From: Bacteroides faecichinchillae JCM 17102
GTDB lineage: Bacteria > Bacteroidota > Bacteroidia > Bacteroidales > Bacteroidaceae
DNA length: 64,000 nucleotides
Direction: 5' to 3'
Assembly (NCBI RefSeq): GCF_000614145.1
Contig: NZ_BAKK01000002.1
Span: 146,827 to 210,826, forward strand
The position numbers were made by a program, and so were the translations under genes. A model generated the notes under the pieces. That model did not search any database. It had not been told where the DNA came from and saw only the letters and a program-made list of their open reading frames with translations. This document shows, one piece after another, positions 27,148 through 36,697 of this stretch. How positions within the stretch are numbered: the stretch's first letter is position 1; each line of letters opens with the position of its first letter.

Positions 27148-28998
27148 ATGGCAGACGAAATGATGGTTAAAGAATTGGAGGAAGTAGTAGTACGTTTCTC
27201 CGGCGACTCCGGCGACGGTATGCAGCTAGCCGGTAACATCTTCTCGAACGTGTCGGCAACAGTAGGTAATGACATCTGTACATTCCCCGACTATCCGGCA
27301 GACATCCGTGCCCCGCAAGGTTCGCTGACCGGTGTCTCCGGTTTCCAAATCCATGTAGGTGCCGGACAAGTATATACTCCAGGAGACCGTTGTCACGTAT
27401 TAGTAGCAATGAATCCGTCAGCACTGAAAACTCAAATCAAATTCTGTAAACCGCAAGGACTGATCATTACGGACTCCGACTCATTCGAAGCCAGAGATCT
27501 AGAAAAAGCCAAATTCACGACTAACAACCCTTTTGAAGAATTAGGCATCAAACAAGAAATACTGGAAGTTCCTATCTCTTCCATGTGTAAAGAGAGTTTG
27601 AAAGATTCCGGACTAGACAACAAAACAATCCTCCGTTGTAAAAATATGTTCGCACTCGGATTGGTTTGCTGGTTATTCAACCGTAACCTGTCAGCAGCAG
27701 AAAAGATGTTGCGTGAGAAATTTGCCAAGAAACCTGAGATTGCGGAAGCTAATATTAAGATTCTAAACGATGGTTACAACTACGGAGCTAATACTCATGC
27801 TTCTACCTCTACTTATAAAATTGAAAGCAAAGCTCCAAAAGCAAAAGGTCTTTATACAGATATCAACGGCAATAAAGCAACCTCCTACGGACTGATTGCT
27901 GCTGCCGAGAAAGCCGGTCTGGAACTTTATCTAGGTTCCTATCCTATCACCCCGGCAACTGATATTCTACACGAATTATCCAAACATAAATCCCTTGGAA
28001 TAAAAACCGTACAATGCGAGGATGAAATTGCTGGTTGTGCTTCGGCTGTAGGTGCTGCTTTTGCCGGCGCACTCGCTGTTACAACGACTTCCGGCCCGGG
28101 TGTATGTTTAAAAAGTGAAGCAATGAACCTTGCTGTAATCGGAGAACTTCCATTGGTTATTGTCAATGTACAACGTGGTGGCCCTTCTACCGGATTGCCT
28201 ACGAAATCGGAACAAACTGACTTGTTGCAAGCACTTTACGGACGTAACGGTGAAAGTCCAATGCCTGTCATCGCCGCTACTTCTCCAACTAACTGTTTCG
28301 AATCCGCATATATGGCTGCCAAAATAGCATTGGAACACATGACTCCGGTGGTATTGCTGACTGACGCTTTCATCGCTAACGGTTCTGCTGCTTGGAAGCT
28401 TCCAAATTTGGATGAATATCCATCCATCAATCCTCCATACGTTACTCCAGATATGGCTGGCAAATGGACTCCATACCAACGTAACGAAAAAACAGGAGTA
28501 CGTTATTGGGCTGTTCCGGGAACAGAAGGCTTTATGCACCGTATCGGTGGCCTTGAGAAAAGCAACGAAACTGGTGCGATCTCCACTGAACCGGAAAACC
28601 ATGACAAGATGGTACACCTTCGCCAAGCGAAAGTAGATAAGATTGCAGATTCTATCCCTGAATTGAAAGTGTTAGGTGACGAGGATGCAGATTTGTTGAT
28701 CGTTGGTTGGGGAGGAACTTACGGACATCTCCGTCTGGCTATGGACTTTATGCGTGATCATGGAAAGAAAGTGGCTTTTGCTCACTTCCAATACATCAAT
28801 CCGTTACCAAAGAATACAGCTGACGTACTACGTAAATACAAAAAAATCATCGTAGCAGAACAGAACTTGGGACAGTTTGCCGGTTATCTGCGTATGAAGA
28901 TACCTGGATTAAACATCAGCCAGTTCAATCAAGTGAAAGGACAACCTTTCGTTACAAGAGAATTGATAGATGCATTCACTAAATTATTGGAGGAATAA
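27148..28998 (+). CDS. korA: 2-oxoacid:ferredoxin oxidoreductase, fused gamma-alpha subunit (KorA)
   Basis: 616 residues from the ATG at 27148 (MADEMMVKELEE). With KorB it makes succinyl-CoA from 2-oxoglutarate, or runs in reverse for reductive carboxylation, passing electrons to ferredoxin. Residues about 10-190 are the gamma domain (VVRFSGDSGDGMQLAGNIFS). Residues about 215-616 are the alpha part with YPITPATDILHELSKH, QCEDEIAGCASAVGAAFAGA and the TSGPG turn. The fused gamma-alpha arrangement is common in Bacteroidetes. The start at 27103 listed by frame alone would place the ATG within a few bases of the predicted transcription start. Three bases separate it from korB. Which 2-oxoacid is used cannot be fixed by sequence reading. 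Confidence 0.88.
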   Translation: MADEMMVKELEEVVVRFSGDSGDGMQLAGNIFSNVSATVGNDICTFPDYPADIRAPQGSLTGVSGFQIHVGAGQVYTPGDRCHVLVAMNPSALKTQIKFCKPQGLIITDSDSFEARDLEKAKFTTNNPFEELGIKQEILEVPISSMCKESLKDSGLDNKTILRCKNMFALGLVCWLFNRNLSAAEKMLREKFAKKPEIAEANIKILNDGYNYGANTHASTSTYKIESKAPKAKGLYTDINGNKATSYGLIAAAEKAGLELYLGSYPITPATDILHELSKHKSLGIKTVQCEDEIAGCASAVGAAFAGALAVTTTSGPGVCLKSEAMNLAVIGELPLVIVNVQRGGPSTGLPTKSEQTDLLQALYGRNGESPMPVIAATSPTNCFESAYMAAKIALEHMTPVVLLTDAFIANGSAAWKLPNLDEYPSINPPYVTPDMAGKWTPYQRNEKTGVRYWAVPGTEGFMHRIGGLEKSNETGAISTEPENHDKMVHLRQAKVDKIADSIPELKVLGDEDADLLIVGWGGTYGHLRLAMDFMRDHGKKVAFAHFQYINPLPKNTADVLRKYKKIIVAEQNLGQFAGYLRMKIPGLNISQFNQVKGQPFVTRELIDAFTKLLEE

Positions 28999-29001
28999 GA
29001 G

Positions 29002-30012
29002 ATGAGCGAAACAGTATATACCATGCAAGATTATAAATCAGGCCAACCTCGCTGGTGTCCGGGATGTGGTGACCACGCTTTCCTGAACTCACTGCATAAG
29101 GCTATGGCCGAACTGGGAGTAGCTCCGCACAACATTGCCGTGATCTCCGGTATCGGTTGTTCTTCCCGTCTACCTTACTATGTGAATACCTATGGGTTCC
29201 ATACTATTCACGGACGTGCTGCAGCCATTGCAACTGGCGCAAAAGTTGCCAATCCGGAATTGACTATCTGGCAGATTTCCGGAGATGGTGACGGTCTGGC
29301 AATTGGTGGAAACCACTTTATTCACGCTATTCGTCGTAACATCGATTTAAATATGATTATGTTGAACAATCGTATTTATGGTCTAACCAAAGGACAATAC
29401 TCACCGACTTCAGCTCGTGGATTTGTCAGCAAGTCTTCTCCTTATGGCACTGTAGAAGATCCGTTCCGTCCGGCAGAACTCACATTTGGGGCTCGTGGAC
29501 GTTTCTTTGCACGCTGTGTAGCTGTAGATGCTGCGGCAACTGTAGAAGTGTTAAAAAAAGCAGCTCATCATAAAGGTGCTTCAGTAGTTGAAGTTCTTCA
29601 GAACTGTGTTATTTTCAACGATGGCACACATGCTTCCGTAGCAACGAAAGAAGGACGTGCCAAGAATGCTATTTACCTGGAACATGGCAAACCGATGTTG
29701 TTTGGTGAAAACAAAGAGTTCGGATTGATGCAGGAAGGTTTCGGTCTGAAAGTTGTAAAGCTTGGTGAGAATGGTGTAACAGAAAAAGATATTTTGGTGC
29801 ATGACGCTCATTGCCAAGATAACACATTACAATTAAAGCTCGCATTGATGGAAGGTCCTGACTTTCCGATTGCATTGGGTGTGATTCGTGACATTGAAGC
29901 ACCAACATACAACGATGCAATTGATGAACAAATCGAGGAAGTAAAAAGTAAAAAGAAATACCACAATTTCCAGGAACTGTTGATGACCAATGATACTTGG
30001 GAAGTAAAATAA
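29002..30012 (+). CDS. korB: 2-oxoacid:ferredoxin oxidoreductase beta subunit (KorB)
   Basis: 336 residues. It is the thiamine-diphosphate-binding subunit and partner of KorA. RWCPGCGDHAFLNSL near the N terminus carries two of the iron-sulfur/TPP-region cysteines. ISGDGDGLAIGGNHFIHAIRRN is the TPP-binding GDG motif, and NNRIYGLTKGQYSPTS follows it as in other Kor/Por beta subunits. No separate ferredoxin delta gene is adjacent, so electrons probably go to a ferredoxin encoded elsewhere. It is the last gene of the operon; a terminator follows. Confidence 0.92.
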   Translation: MSETVYTMQDYKSGQPRWCPGCGDHAFLNSLHKAMAELGVAPHNIAVISGIGCSSRLPYYVNTYGFHTIHGRAAAIATGAKVANPELTIWQISGDGDGLAIGGNHFIHAIRRNIDLNMIMLNNRIYGLTKGQYSPTSARGFVSKSSPYGTVEDPFRPAELTFGARGRFFARCVAVDAAATVEVLKKAAHHKGASVVEVLQNCVIFNDGTHASVATKEGRAKNAIYLEHGKPMLFGENKEFGLMQEGFGLKVVKLGENGVTEKDILVHDAHCQDNTLQLKLALMEGPDFPIALGVIRDIEAPTYNDAIDEQIEEVKSKKKYHNFQELLMTNDTWEVK

Positions 30013-30036
30013 TTCCCATCTATGATATAAAATTAG

Positions 30037-30076
30037 AAGGCGTAGATTAGAGAATAAAATCTTAACTACGCCTTTA
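30037..30076 (+). terminator. Terminator of korAB
   Basis: AAGGCGTAG (30037-30045) pairs with CTACGCCTT (30066-30074) around a 20-base loop, followed by TATTATT. It starts 24 bases after the korB stop. Confidence 0.75.
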
Positions 30077-30139
30077 TTATTAAATCAATTAAACTCTAAT
30101 ATCATACTATCAAAATATTCTTTCAATATCAAACTTAGA

Positions 30140-31021
30140 CTACTTTATACATCTCTCAAAAAAGCTCCAGATCTCTTCAAATGTATTTAAATCTTGCAAG
30201 GCCCATCCATGTTTACCATTCACGACCTCATACAACCAAACCTCATTTTCATTGTCACCTCCCATATATTTATGGGTAATAACATAGTGATCATTTTTGT
30301 TTTTTTTGACCAGAAGCGTATCTGTGACTTCATAGGTACAATGATTTTGTGCAGCCCAGTAACCCACCGCTAAAGGTACAGCCATATAAGCCCCCCAACC
30401 ACCTTTATTAGTTGGATCACCACACCATTCTGAAGTCCTGTCTTCTGTCCCATGTACTTCAAACAATGAAATCGGTTTTCGACATTTGAGTATTTTATTC
30501 ATCCAGACCAGAGTTAATCCCGCTATGGGAGCAACAGCAGAAAAGACATCAGGTTTTTCATACGCCAACAAATAACACATCTCTCCACCGTTCGAAAGTC
30601 CGGTACAAAACGTATTTACTTTGCTCAGCTGATACTTTTTCTGTAAATGTCGTGCCAGCTTACATAAAAAATCTACATCATCGACAGTCATATTTTCTTG
30701 GAACGGATAGCCAACATTCCAACAAGTCTTTCCTCTGCCGTCTTTTACCCCCTGCGGATAACAAACAGCAAACCCTTTCTGATCGGCTAAGGAATCTAGA
30801 ATAGCATGTTCACGAAATCGCGCATTACCGCCATATCCATGCAGTACAAAAACGAGCGGTGCGTCTTCTGCCAAACCAATAGGCTTGTGAAGGTAGTAAG
30901 TGCGTTCCAACCGTCCTGCCTTGAATGTGTATATGGAATCATTTATTTGAGCAGACGTTTGTCCGGATACGGAAATAAACAAAAACAAGAGATATATCTG
31001 CCATATTGTTTTTCTTTTCAT
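30140..31021 (-). CDS. Secreted alpha/beta-hydrolase esterase (LpqC/feruloyl-esterase or PHB-depolymerase-like)
   Basis: 293 residues from ATG 31021, which gives a clean signal peptide (MKRKTIWQIYLLFLFISVSGQTSA); ATG 31036 would add five residues. It is a CE1-type fold: LVFVLHGYGG is the oxyanion strand; the nucleophile elbow is FCTGLSNGGEM (GLSNG); LFEVHGTEDRTSEW supplies the acidic residue; and GKHGWA near the C terminus supplies His. Relatives hydrolyse esters of plant cell-wall sugars (feruloyl, acetyl) or short polyesters; the substrate here is not known. It is convergent with korB and has no carbohydrate neighbours. Confidence 0.8.
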   Translation of the reverse strand: MKRKTIWQIYLLFLFISVSGQTSAQINDSIYTFKAGRLERTYYLHKPIGLAEDAPLVFVLHGYGGNARFREHAILDSLADQKGFAVCYPQGVKDGRGKTCWNVGYPFQENMTVDDVDFLCKLARHLQKKYQLSKVNTFCTGLSNGGEMCYLLAYEKPDVFSAVAPIAGLTLVWMNKILKCRKPISLFEVHGTEDRTSEWCGDPTNKGGWGAYMAVPLAVGYWAAQNHCTYEVTDTLLVKKNKNDHYVITHKYMGGDNENEVWLYEVVNGKHGWALQDLNTFEEIWSFFERCIK

Positions 31022-31328
31022 TGCAGATTGATCCATAAAAGTATTTTTATATTAACTTGTACCTAAATATTTCCAAGATTCTAAATAGGAAACATTATAA
31101 TGCCTAATATAATAAGTACTCCTTCTAAATTAGTTTGCTATATGTGGATGATCTTCAATAGTATTAATTAATTATGATATACTACTTATTAGCCATTATA
31201 TGACACTACTCAGTTTCAAAAATAAAAAAATAATCTTTAATACAAATGACTTTTATTAAATATCTGATGCAAGTATCAGAAAATCAAATACGAACTTTGC
31301 TATTTAAAGACAAGAGAAAAGAAAAATA

Positions 31329-32554
31329 TCATAAAAGGCGCTTACTTAAATAACGTACAGGATACCATACAGAAAGGAATCCAACCGTCAACACTGTCAC
31401 AAAAACAAGTACGATATCCCAGACATGAACACTCACAGGATAAGCATCTACCACAAAAGTACCATTTCCACCACCAAGAGTAATGATACCAAACTTATCT
31501 TGGATGAAACACAAAATCAATCCCATAATAATACCGGAAAAAGCACCGAAAAGAGAGATAAGCCGTCCTTCAAACAAGAATATTCGAGAAATCATTTTAT
31601 CACTTGCCCCAAGACTACGCAATGTAACAACATCATCTTTCTTATCCAATATCAACATAGAAAGTGAACCTATCACATTAAAACAAGCGATCATTAAAAT
31701 AAATGTTATAAGCAGATAGGAGACTAATTTCTCAATCTCCATAATACGAAATACATCTTCTTGTTGTTGATAACGGTTTTGCACTACAAAATCACTTCCC
31801 AGTATTTTTTCTATATTAGCTTGAACAGAAGCGAGATTCACGTTTGGCTTCAATTTCAATTCAATGGCAGAAACTTCTGTTGTATAATCCAACAGATGAC
31901 GCAAGAAATCAAGAGAAGTAAGAATATATTTAGCATCATATTGCTGCTGATTTACAGAGAAAACAATGCCTGGAGAATAAAGATAATCATGATTGAAAGA
32001 AGCTCCCGGATTCGCCATATTTACTTTCACATTCCTTTTAGGAAGATATACCTGCAAAGGATCAACAAATTGCAATCCTGTACCAGTGTTGCCACTAACT
32101 CCACTCCCATAATCCCATAATCCACAATAGAATCATGGAGTAAAAATTCTCCAGCTCCATAAAGAAGGCTATCAATTTCAGTCAGCTGGTTAAAGTTATC
32201 TTCCACTCCTTTGAGAACTACCATAGCCTGACGATCTTTATACTGCACCATTGCATTCTCTTCAAGTGATTCTGAAAAGACATCTATTTCAGGCAATGCA
32301 GAAATCGCGCGAATCCGTTCATCCTGTCCATCAAACACTTTACCTTCACGCACAATAATCTTTAGTTCCGGATCGAATGCTGTGAAAAAGCTAGCTACCA
32401 TATCTTGAAATCCGTTGAAAACAGAAAGAGTACAGACTAAAGCCAGCGTAGCAAGAGCTACTCCGCACACAGAAATGCCGGAAATGATATTAATAGCATT
32501 ATGTTTCTTTTTAGAGAGAAGATAACGCTTGGCTATGTAGAAAGGAAAATTCAC
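31329..32554 (-). CDS. LolE/LolC-like lipoprotein-release ABC permease; one-base deletion in the sequence
   Basis: 408 residues once restored. It is the membrane part of the LolCDE-type system that extracts lipoproteins from the inner membrane. N-terminal helix MNFPFYIAKRYLLSKKKHNAI and ISGISVCGVALATLALVCTL; a large periplasmic domain (about 45-265); three C-terminal FtsX helices (LITFILMIACFNVIGSLSML, IFLFEGRLISLFGAFSG, IVLVFVTVLTVGFLSVWYP). The frame breaks at 32083-32084: with CCC in place of CC on the plus strand, VELVATLGTGLQFVDPLQVY reads through. The GTG start overlaps the rbfA TGA by two bases, so translation is coupled. The ATPase partner is not in the window. The deletion is probably a sequence error. 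Confidence 0.85.
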
Positions 32555-32882
32555 TTCAGCAATGAATCAATCTTTTCGATATAATCCAGAGAATCATCCA
32601 CAAAGAACTTTAGTTCTGGATGATACGCAATTGATGACGTACCCGAGTCCCAAGTTCATAACGAATGGACCTCATATTTTCATTAATATTTTTCACCATT
32701 TCTTCTGCTTTCTCAGAAGGAAATATACTGAGGTAAACACGAGCAATGCTCATATCTGGACTGATCCGTACTGTACTTACAGATACCAATGTTCCATGCA
32801 TTGCCTTGGTTTGCAACAGGAATATCTCGCTCAATTCTTTTTGCAACAGGCGAGAAATCTTATTCTGTCTGGTTGTTTCCAT
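32551..32882 (-). CDS. rbfA: Ribosome-binding factor A; one-base deletion in the sequence
   Basis: 110 residues once restored, the usual RbfA length. It matures 16S rRNA and the 30S subunit. METTRQNKISRLLQKELSEIF and the KH-like core VSVSTVRISPDMSIARVYLSIF are diagnostic. The raw frame ends at RIIQN. With GGG in place of GG at 32618-32619 (plus strand) it continues RIIPELKFFVDDSLDYIEKI and DSLLK to TGA at 32551-32553. It lies 16 bases after the O-methyltransferase gene, and its TGA overlaps the GTG of the lolE-like gene. Loss of RbfA would harm growth, so the deletion is most likely a consensus error. Confidence 0.85.
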
Positions 32883-32898
32883 AAATCTACTCCTTATT

Positions 32899-33537
32899 TT
32901 ACTTTTTTCTTATAATTGTCAATCCGTCACGCAAAGGTAAAATGACTTTCTCCACCCGTTCATCACCGGCAAGCAGATCATTGAATGCTTTTATGCCAAT
33001 AGTCTGCGCATCTGTTTTACGGGGTTGTTCAAGTACATGACCGTCCCATAATGTATTATCAGCAATGATATATCCGCCGTCGGAAAGATGTGCCAATGTC
33101 ATCTCATAATATTCTATATATTTGCGCTTATCTCCATCGATAAAAGCCAGATCAAACGTGATACCCAAATCGGGAACAAGTTCCAAAGCGTCACCTATGT
33201 AGAAACGGATTTTATCTGTAAACGGAGAATTTTCCAACCACGGACGAGTAAAGTCTTCTTGCTCATCATTGATTTCGAACGTATGCAACATCGCACCCGC
33301 CTGCAAACCTTCTGCCAGACAAAGAGCAGAATACCCACTATACGTTCCGATCTCCAAAATCTGCCGAGGCCGAATCATCTCAACAAACATTTTCAACATC
33401 CTTCCCTGTAAATGTCCGGAAGCCATACGGGGACGAAGTAGTTTCACATGCGTATCCCGATAAAGCGCTTTCAGATAATCGCTTTCCACATCGATATGCT
33501 GCAAAATATATTCGTCAATAGATTCGGTCTCCTGCAT
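32899..33537 (-). CDS. SAM-dependent O-methyltransferase (COMT-like)
   Basis: 212 residues from ATG 33537; an earlier start at 33591 would overlap pyk by 44 bases and is unlikely. It is a class I Rossmann methyltransferase of the catechol/caffeoyl-CoA type: ILEIGTYSGYSALCLAEGL is the SAM motif I; FDLAFIDGDKRKYIEYYEMT supplies the metal-binding Asp; and YIIADNTLWDGHVLEQPRKTDAQ the Asn/Asp ligands. It transfers methyl from SAM to a small hydroxylated molecule, or possibly a tRNA base. It starts 10 bases after pyk and is followed by rbfA after 16 bases; all appear to be one operon. Confidence 0.85.
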   Translation of the reverse strand: MQETESIDEYILQHIDVESDYLKALYRDTHVKLLRPRMASGHLQGRMLKMFVEMIRPRQILEIGTYSGYSALCLAEGLQAGAMLHTFEINDEQEDFTRPWLENSPFTDKIRFYIGDALELVPDLGITFDLAFIDGDKRKYIEYYEMTLAHLSDGGYIIADNTLWDGHVLEQPRKTDAQTIGIKAFNDLLAGDERVEKVILPLRDGLTIIRKK

Positions 33538-33547
33538 AAGATGTTCC

Positions 33548-35004
33548 TTACAAATAACGGTTATTGTTAGGTAACACAGTATCTTCTGCATGCTTCAACG
33601 CATCTTCCACAACATTAATTTCGAGGAAGGAAGTCTGCGTACCTTCTTTTCCACTGCTTAGATAGCCTACCATGTCGGCAGGTTGTAAACGCCCTTCCTT
33701 CAGCAAACGGCGTAAAGCAGCAAAATAATATTCTTGTCCATTGGCAAGTTCCGGCATATAGATAGCTTCCACACCATAAGAAAGAGCCAGATGACGCATT
33801 GTCTTTTCTTTATAGCAGATTGCCAATACAGGATACTTACCACGAAAAGCAGCTAAGTTACGGGCAGTACGTCCACTATAACTATCTGTAATAATGGCAC
33901 GAATCTTCAACTTAGAAGTAGCCTTCACAGCCTGTTTAGCGAGGAATGCAGTAACATCATTGCTGTTCTCGTCCAATGGAATACGGATATCATTTTCTTC
34001 CAATTTATCTTTTTCTGCTTGAGCAGCAATCTTGGTCATAGTCTTCACCGCCTCAACAGGATATTTACCATAAGCCGTTTCGCCACTTAGCATTAAAGCA
34101 TCTGTACGGTAATAAATAGCATTGGCGATATCAGTCACTTCAGCACGAGTCGGACGTGGATTATTAATCATTGTATGCAACATCTGAGTAGCAACGATTA
34201 CAGCTTCTTTGCCAATATACATTTGCGGATCAATACACGTTGAATTCCCGGGATACGTTCTTGCGGAACTTCGATACCTAAGTCTCCACGAGCAACCATC
34301 ACCCCATCAGCCACTTCAAGAATTTCGTCAATATTATCCACACCCTCCTGATTCTCAATCTTGGCAATGATCTTGATATCACTGTTATGAGCATCCAATA
34401 TTGCGCGAATGTCAAGCACATCCTGACGATTACGAACAAAAGAATGCGCTATAAAGTCAATATCCTTTTCAATAGCATACAAGATATTATTACGATCTTT
34501 TTCCGTCAATGAAGGAAGGTTGATACGAACACCCGGTACATTTACACTCTTACGACTTCCAAGAGTTGCTTCGTTTTTCACTTCACAAAGGAGATAATCG
34601 GCCGTTTTATCAATAACTTCCAATTCCAAATCACCGTCATCAATCAAAATGGTACCACCAATATTCAAATCATGCACAAAATTCGGATATGAAACGGCAA
34701 TACACTCGCGGGTAGTCTCCAAATCCGGATTACCTACAATTTTAACTTTCTCACCTATTTTATATAGAATCGGCTCAGCATTGGCAGTTGTACGCACTTC
34801 AGGACCTTTGGTATCCATCAATATCGCAATACGGTTAGATACCGCTCGCACATTTGCAATTAAAGCTTCAAAACCTTCACGACTGGCATGAGCCGTATTC
34901 ATACGTACTACATTCATCCCTGCATCAAACAATTGTTTGATAAAATCTACATCACAACGCCTGTCCGAAATAGAAGCAACAATTTTAGTCTGTTTCAGTA
35001 ACAT
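33548..35004 (-). CDS. pyk: Pyruvate kinase; frame interrupted near 34218
   Basis: About 486 residues once restored. It makes pyruvate and ATP from phosphoenolpyruvate and [19 protein letters not shown] and [13 protein letters not shown] form the N-terminal barrel motif. [14 protein letters not shown] and [15 protein letters not shown] supply metal and substrate ligands (K-E-N-Q and MVARGDLG). [20 protein letters not shown] and [18 protein letters not shown] finish the barrel, and a C-terminal allosteric-type domain follows. The two frames meet at IRKC / [12 protein letters not shown]. Other pyruvate kinases have three residues between KC and GK, and only five bases are present, so four bases (one copy of an ATGT-like repeat) seem to be missing. 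aroQ ends 28 bases upstream. Confidence 0.85.
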
Positions 35005-35032
35005 AGTCTTTTTACCTATTTATATTATTATC

Positions 35033-35455
35033 TTATTTATTCTCTAACAAAGCTTCCAAAGCCAAATGATAAGAATTCAGCCCAAAACCACAGATTACTC
35101 CTTTGCAGGCACAGGCTATCATGGATACATGCCGAAAGGATTCGCGGCTATGCACATTAGAAATATGCACTTCTACCACAGGAGAAGTCACAGAACGAAT
35201 GGCATCCTGCAATGCAATGGACGTATGTGTATATGCACCTGCGTTCAGGATAATTCCATCAACATCAAATCCGACTTGCTGAATGCAGTCAATCATTTCT
35301 CCCTCAATGTTCGATTGAAAATAGTCGATCTTCACGTCAGCATACTTTTTACGAAGTTCAACCAGATAGTCTTCAAATGTAACACTTCCGTATATGGAAG
35401 GTTCACGTTTACCCAACAGATTAATGTTCGGGCCGTTAATAATTTGTATCCTCAT
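35033..35455 (-). CDS. aroQ: 3-dehydroquinate dehydratase, type II
   Basis: 140 residues from ATG 35455, the family length; the longer frame to 35524 would run over the promoter. It removes water from 3-dehydroquinate in the shikimate pathway. MRIQIINGPNINLLGKREPSIYG contains the catalytic Arg (KRE) and Tyr (YG) of the lid; ILNAGAYTHTSIALQDAI binds substrate; VHISNVHSRESFRHVS supplies the catalytic His. The second motif is usually VHARE; here it is VHSRE. It leads the operon aroQ-pyk-O-methyltransferase-rbfA-lolE-like. Confidence 0.92.
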   Translation of the reverse strand: MRIQIINGPNINLLGKREPSIYGSVTFEDYLVELRKKYADVKIDYFQSNIEGEMIDCIQQVGFDVDGIILNAGAYTHTSIALQDAIRSVTSPVVEVHISNVHSRESFRHVSMIACACKGVICGFGLNSYHLALEALLENK

Positions 35456-35476
35456 CACGTAATCCTGTTTTTTTAA

Positions 35477-35484
35477 TACCTTTG
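35477..35484 (+). promoter_or_regulatory. Possible xerD promoter, -7 box
   Basis: TACCTTTG fits TAnnTTTG on the plus strand, 118 bases before the xerD ATG. It overlaps the predicted leader of aroQ, so the two divergent promoters would interfere. Confidence 0.45.
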
Positions 35485-35510
35485 CATCCAAAGAACAATA
35501 TTTCAAGGTG

Positions 35511-35518
35511 CAAAGATA
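35511..35518 (-). promoter_or_regulatory. aroQ operon promoter, -7 box
   Basis: CAAAGATA reads TATCTTTG on the minus strand, 56 bases before the aroQ ATG. A second minus-strand match (CAAAGGTA, reading TACCTTTG) is at 35584-35591, inside the xerD leader. Confidence 0.6.
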
Positions 35519-35601
35519 GTGCAAACCGAATGCAGAAACAAATTTATTTGTATTCTGCTGAGTGGCAGCCTATTTTCGCGGAGCAAAGGTAGAAAAAAGA
35601 A

Positions 35602-36561
35602 ATGGAAATCAACGAAAAAATGCAAAAGAAGGAACAACAAGCACTGATAATCAGAAAGTATCAACAATACTTGAAGCTGGAAAAGTCTTTATCTCCCAAC
35701 ACGTTGGATGCCTATCTTACCGACTTAGATAAACTCATGAGTTTCCTGACCCTTGAAAGTATCGATGTGTTAGACGTATGCCTGGCAGATCTACAACGTT
35801 TTACTGCCGGACTGCACGATATCGGTATTCATCCCCGTTCTCAAGCACGTATTCTATCAGGTATCAAATCTTTTTTCCGCTTCCTGATTCTGTCTGATTA
35901 TCTGGAAGCTGACCCTAGCGAACTATTGGAAGGTCCCAAGATCGGCTTTAAAATTCCCGAGGTACTGACCGTCGAAGAAATTGACGCCATTATTTCCGCA
36001 GTAGATCGTAGCAAAACGGAAGGACAACGTAACAGAGCTATTCTGGAAACTTTATACAGTTGCGGACTGCGAGTATCTGAACTTGTTAATCTCAAGCTTT
36101 CAGACCTTTATTTTGACGAAGGTTTTATTAAAGTAGAAGGAAAAGGCAGCAAACAACGCCTTGTTCCCATCTCCCCACGAGCAATTAACGAAATAAAACT
36201 TTATTTTATAGACCGCAACCAAATAGAAGTTAAACAAGACTACGAAGATTTCGTCTTCGTCAGCCAACGCAGAGGCAAATCTCTTTCGAGAATTATGGTT
36301 TTTCATATGATAAAAGAATTATCACAAGAAGCAGGTATTACCAAAAACATTAGTCCACATACTTTTCGCCACTCTTTTGCTACTCATTTGCTGGAAGGCG
36401 GCGCCAATTTACGAGCTATTCAATGCATGCTCGGACACGAATCCATAGCAACCACAGAAATCTATACACATATCGACCGTAATATGCTTCATAGCGAGAT
36501 AATTGAGCATCATCCCCGAAATATTAAGTATCGGCAAGAAAAAGGAGGAGGTTTTTATTAA
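35602..36561 (+). CDS. xerD: Tyrosine recombinase XerD
   Basis: 319 residues, slightly longer than the usual 300. It resolves chromosome dimers at dif together with XerC. The N-terminal core-binding SAM-like domain is YQQYLKLEKSLSPNTLDAYL to FFRFLILSDYL. The C-terminal catalytic domain has Arg in YSCGLRVSELVNL, Lys in VEGKGSKQRLVPI, HxxR in SPHTFRHSFATHLLEGGANL, His in MLGHESIATTE and the nucleophile Tyr in IYTHI. It is divergent from aroQ. No attachment site, integron or transposon feature is near, so a housekeeping role is favoured over an integrase. Confidence 0.9.
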   Translation: MEINEKMQKKEQQALIIRKYQQYLKLEKSLSPNTLDAYLTDLDKLMSFLTLESIDVLDVCLADLQRFTAGLHDIGIHPRSQARILSGIKSFFRFLILSDYLEADPSELLEGPKIGFKIPEVLTVEEIDAIISAVDRSKTEGQRNRAILETLYSCGLRVSELVNLKLSDLYFDEGFIKVEGKGSKQRLVPISPRAINEIKLYFIDRNQIEVKQDYEDFVFVSQRRGKSLSRIMVFHMIKELSQEAGITKNISPHTFRHSFATHLLEGGANLRAIQCMLGHESIATTEIYTHIDRNMLHSEIIEHHPRNIKYRQEKGGGFY

Positions 36562-36608
36562 ATTATGATAAAATCAGGCCTTATCTATATAATTATATTA
36601 AGAATTAA

Positions 36609-36616
36609 TATCTTTG
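36609..36616 (+). promoter_or_regulatory. Promoter of the TPR lipoprotein gene, -7 box
   Basis: TATCTTTG matches TAnnTTTG, 82 bases before the ATG at 36698. Confidence 0.65.
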
Positions 36617-36697
36617 CCCTACTTTATTCTACCTTAGGCAGAAAAAGTGATTAAATAGGCGAAATTTCAATTACAAACATTTAATTTTATACCTAAA

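Noticed and set aside
33538..33591. Longer O-methyltransferase start overlapping pyk
   Set aside because: A 44-base overlap and poor N-terminal sequence; ATG 33537 follows pyk by 10 bases.
35602..36561. A phage or transposon integrase at xerD
   Set aside because: No attachment repeats, excisionase or mobile genes nearby; it lies among core genes and has the XerD motifs.
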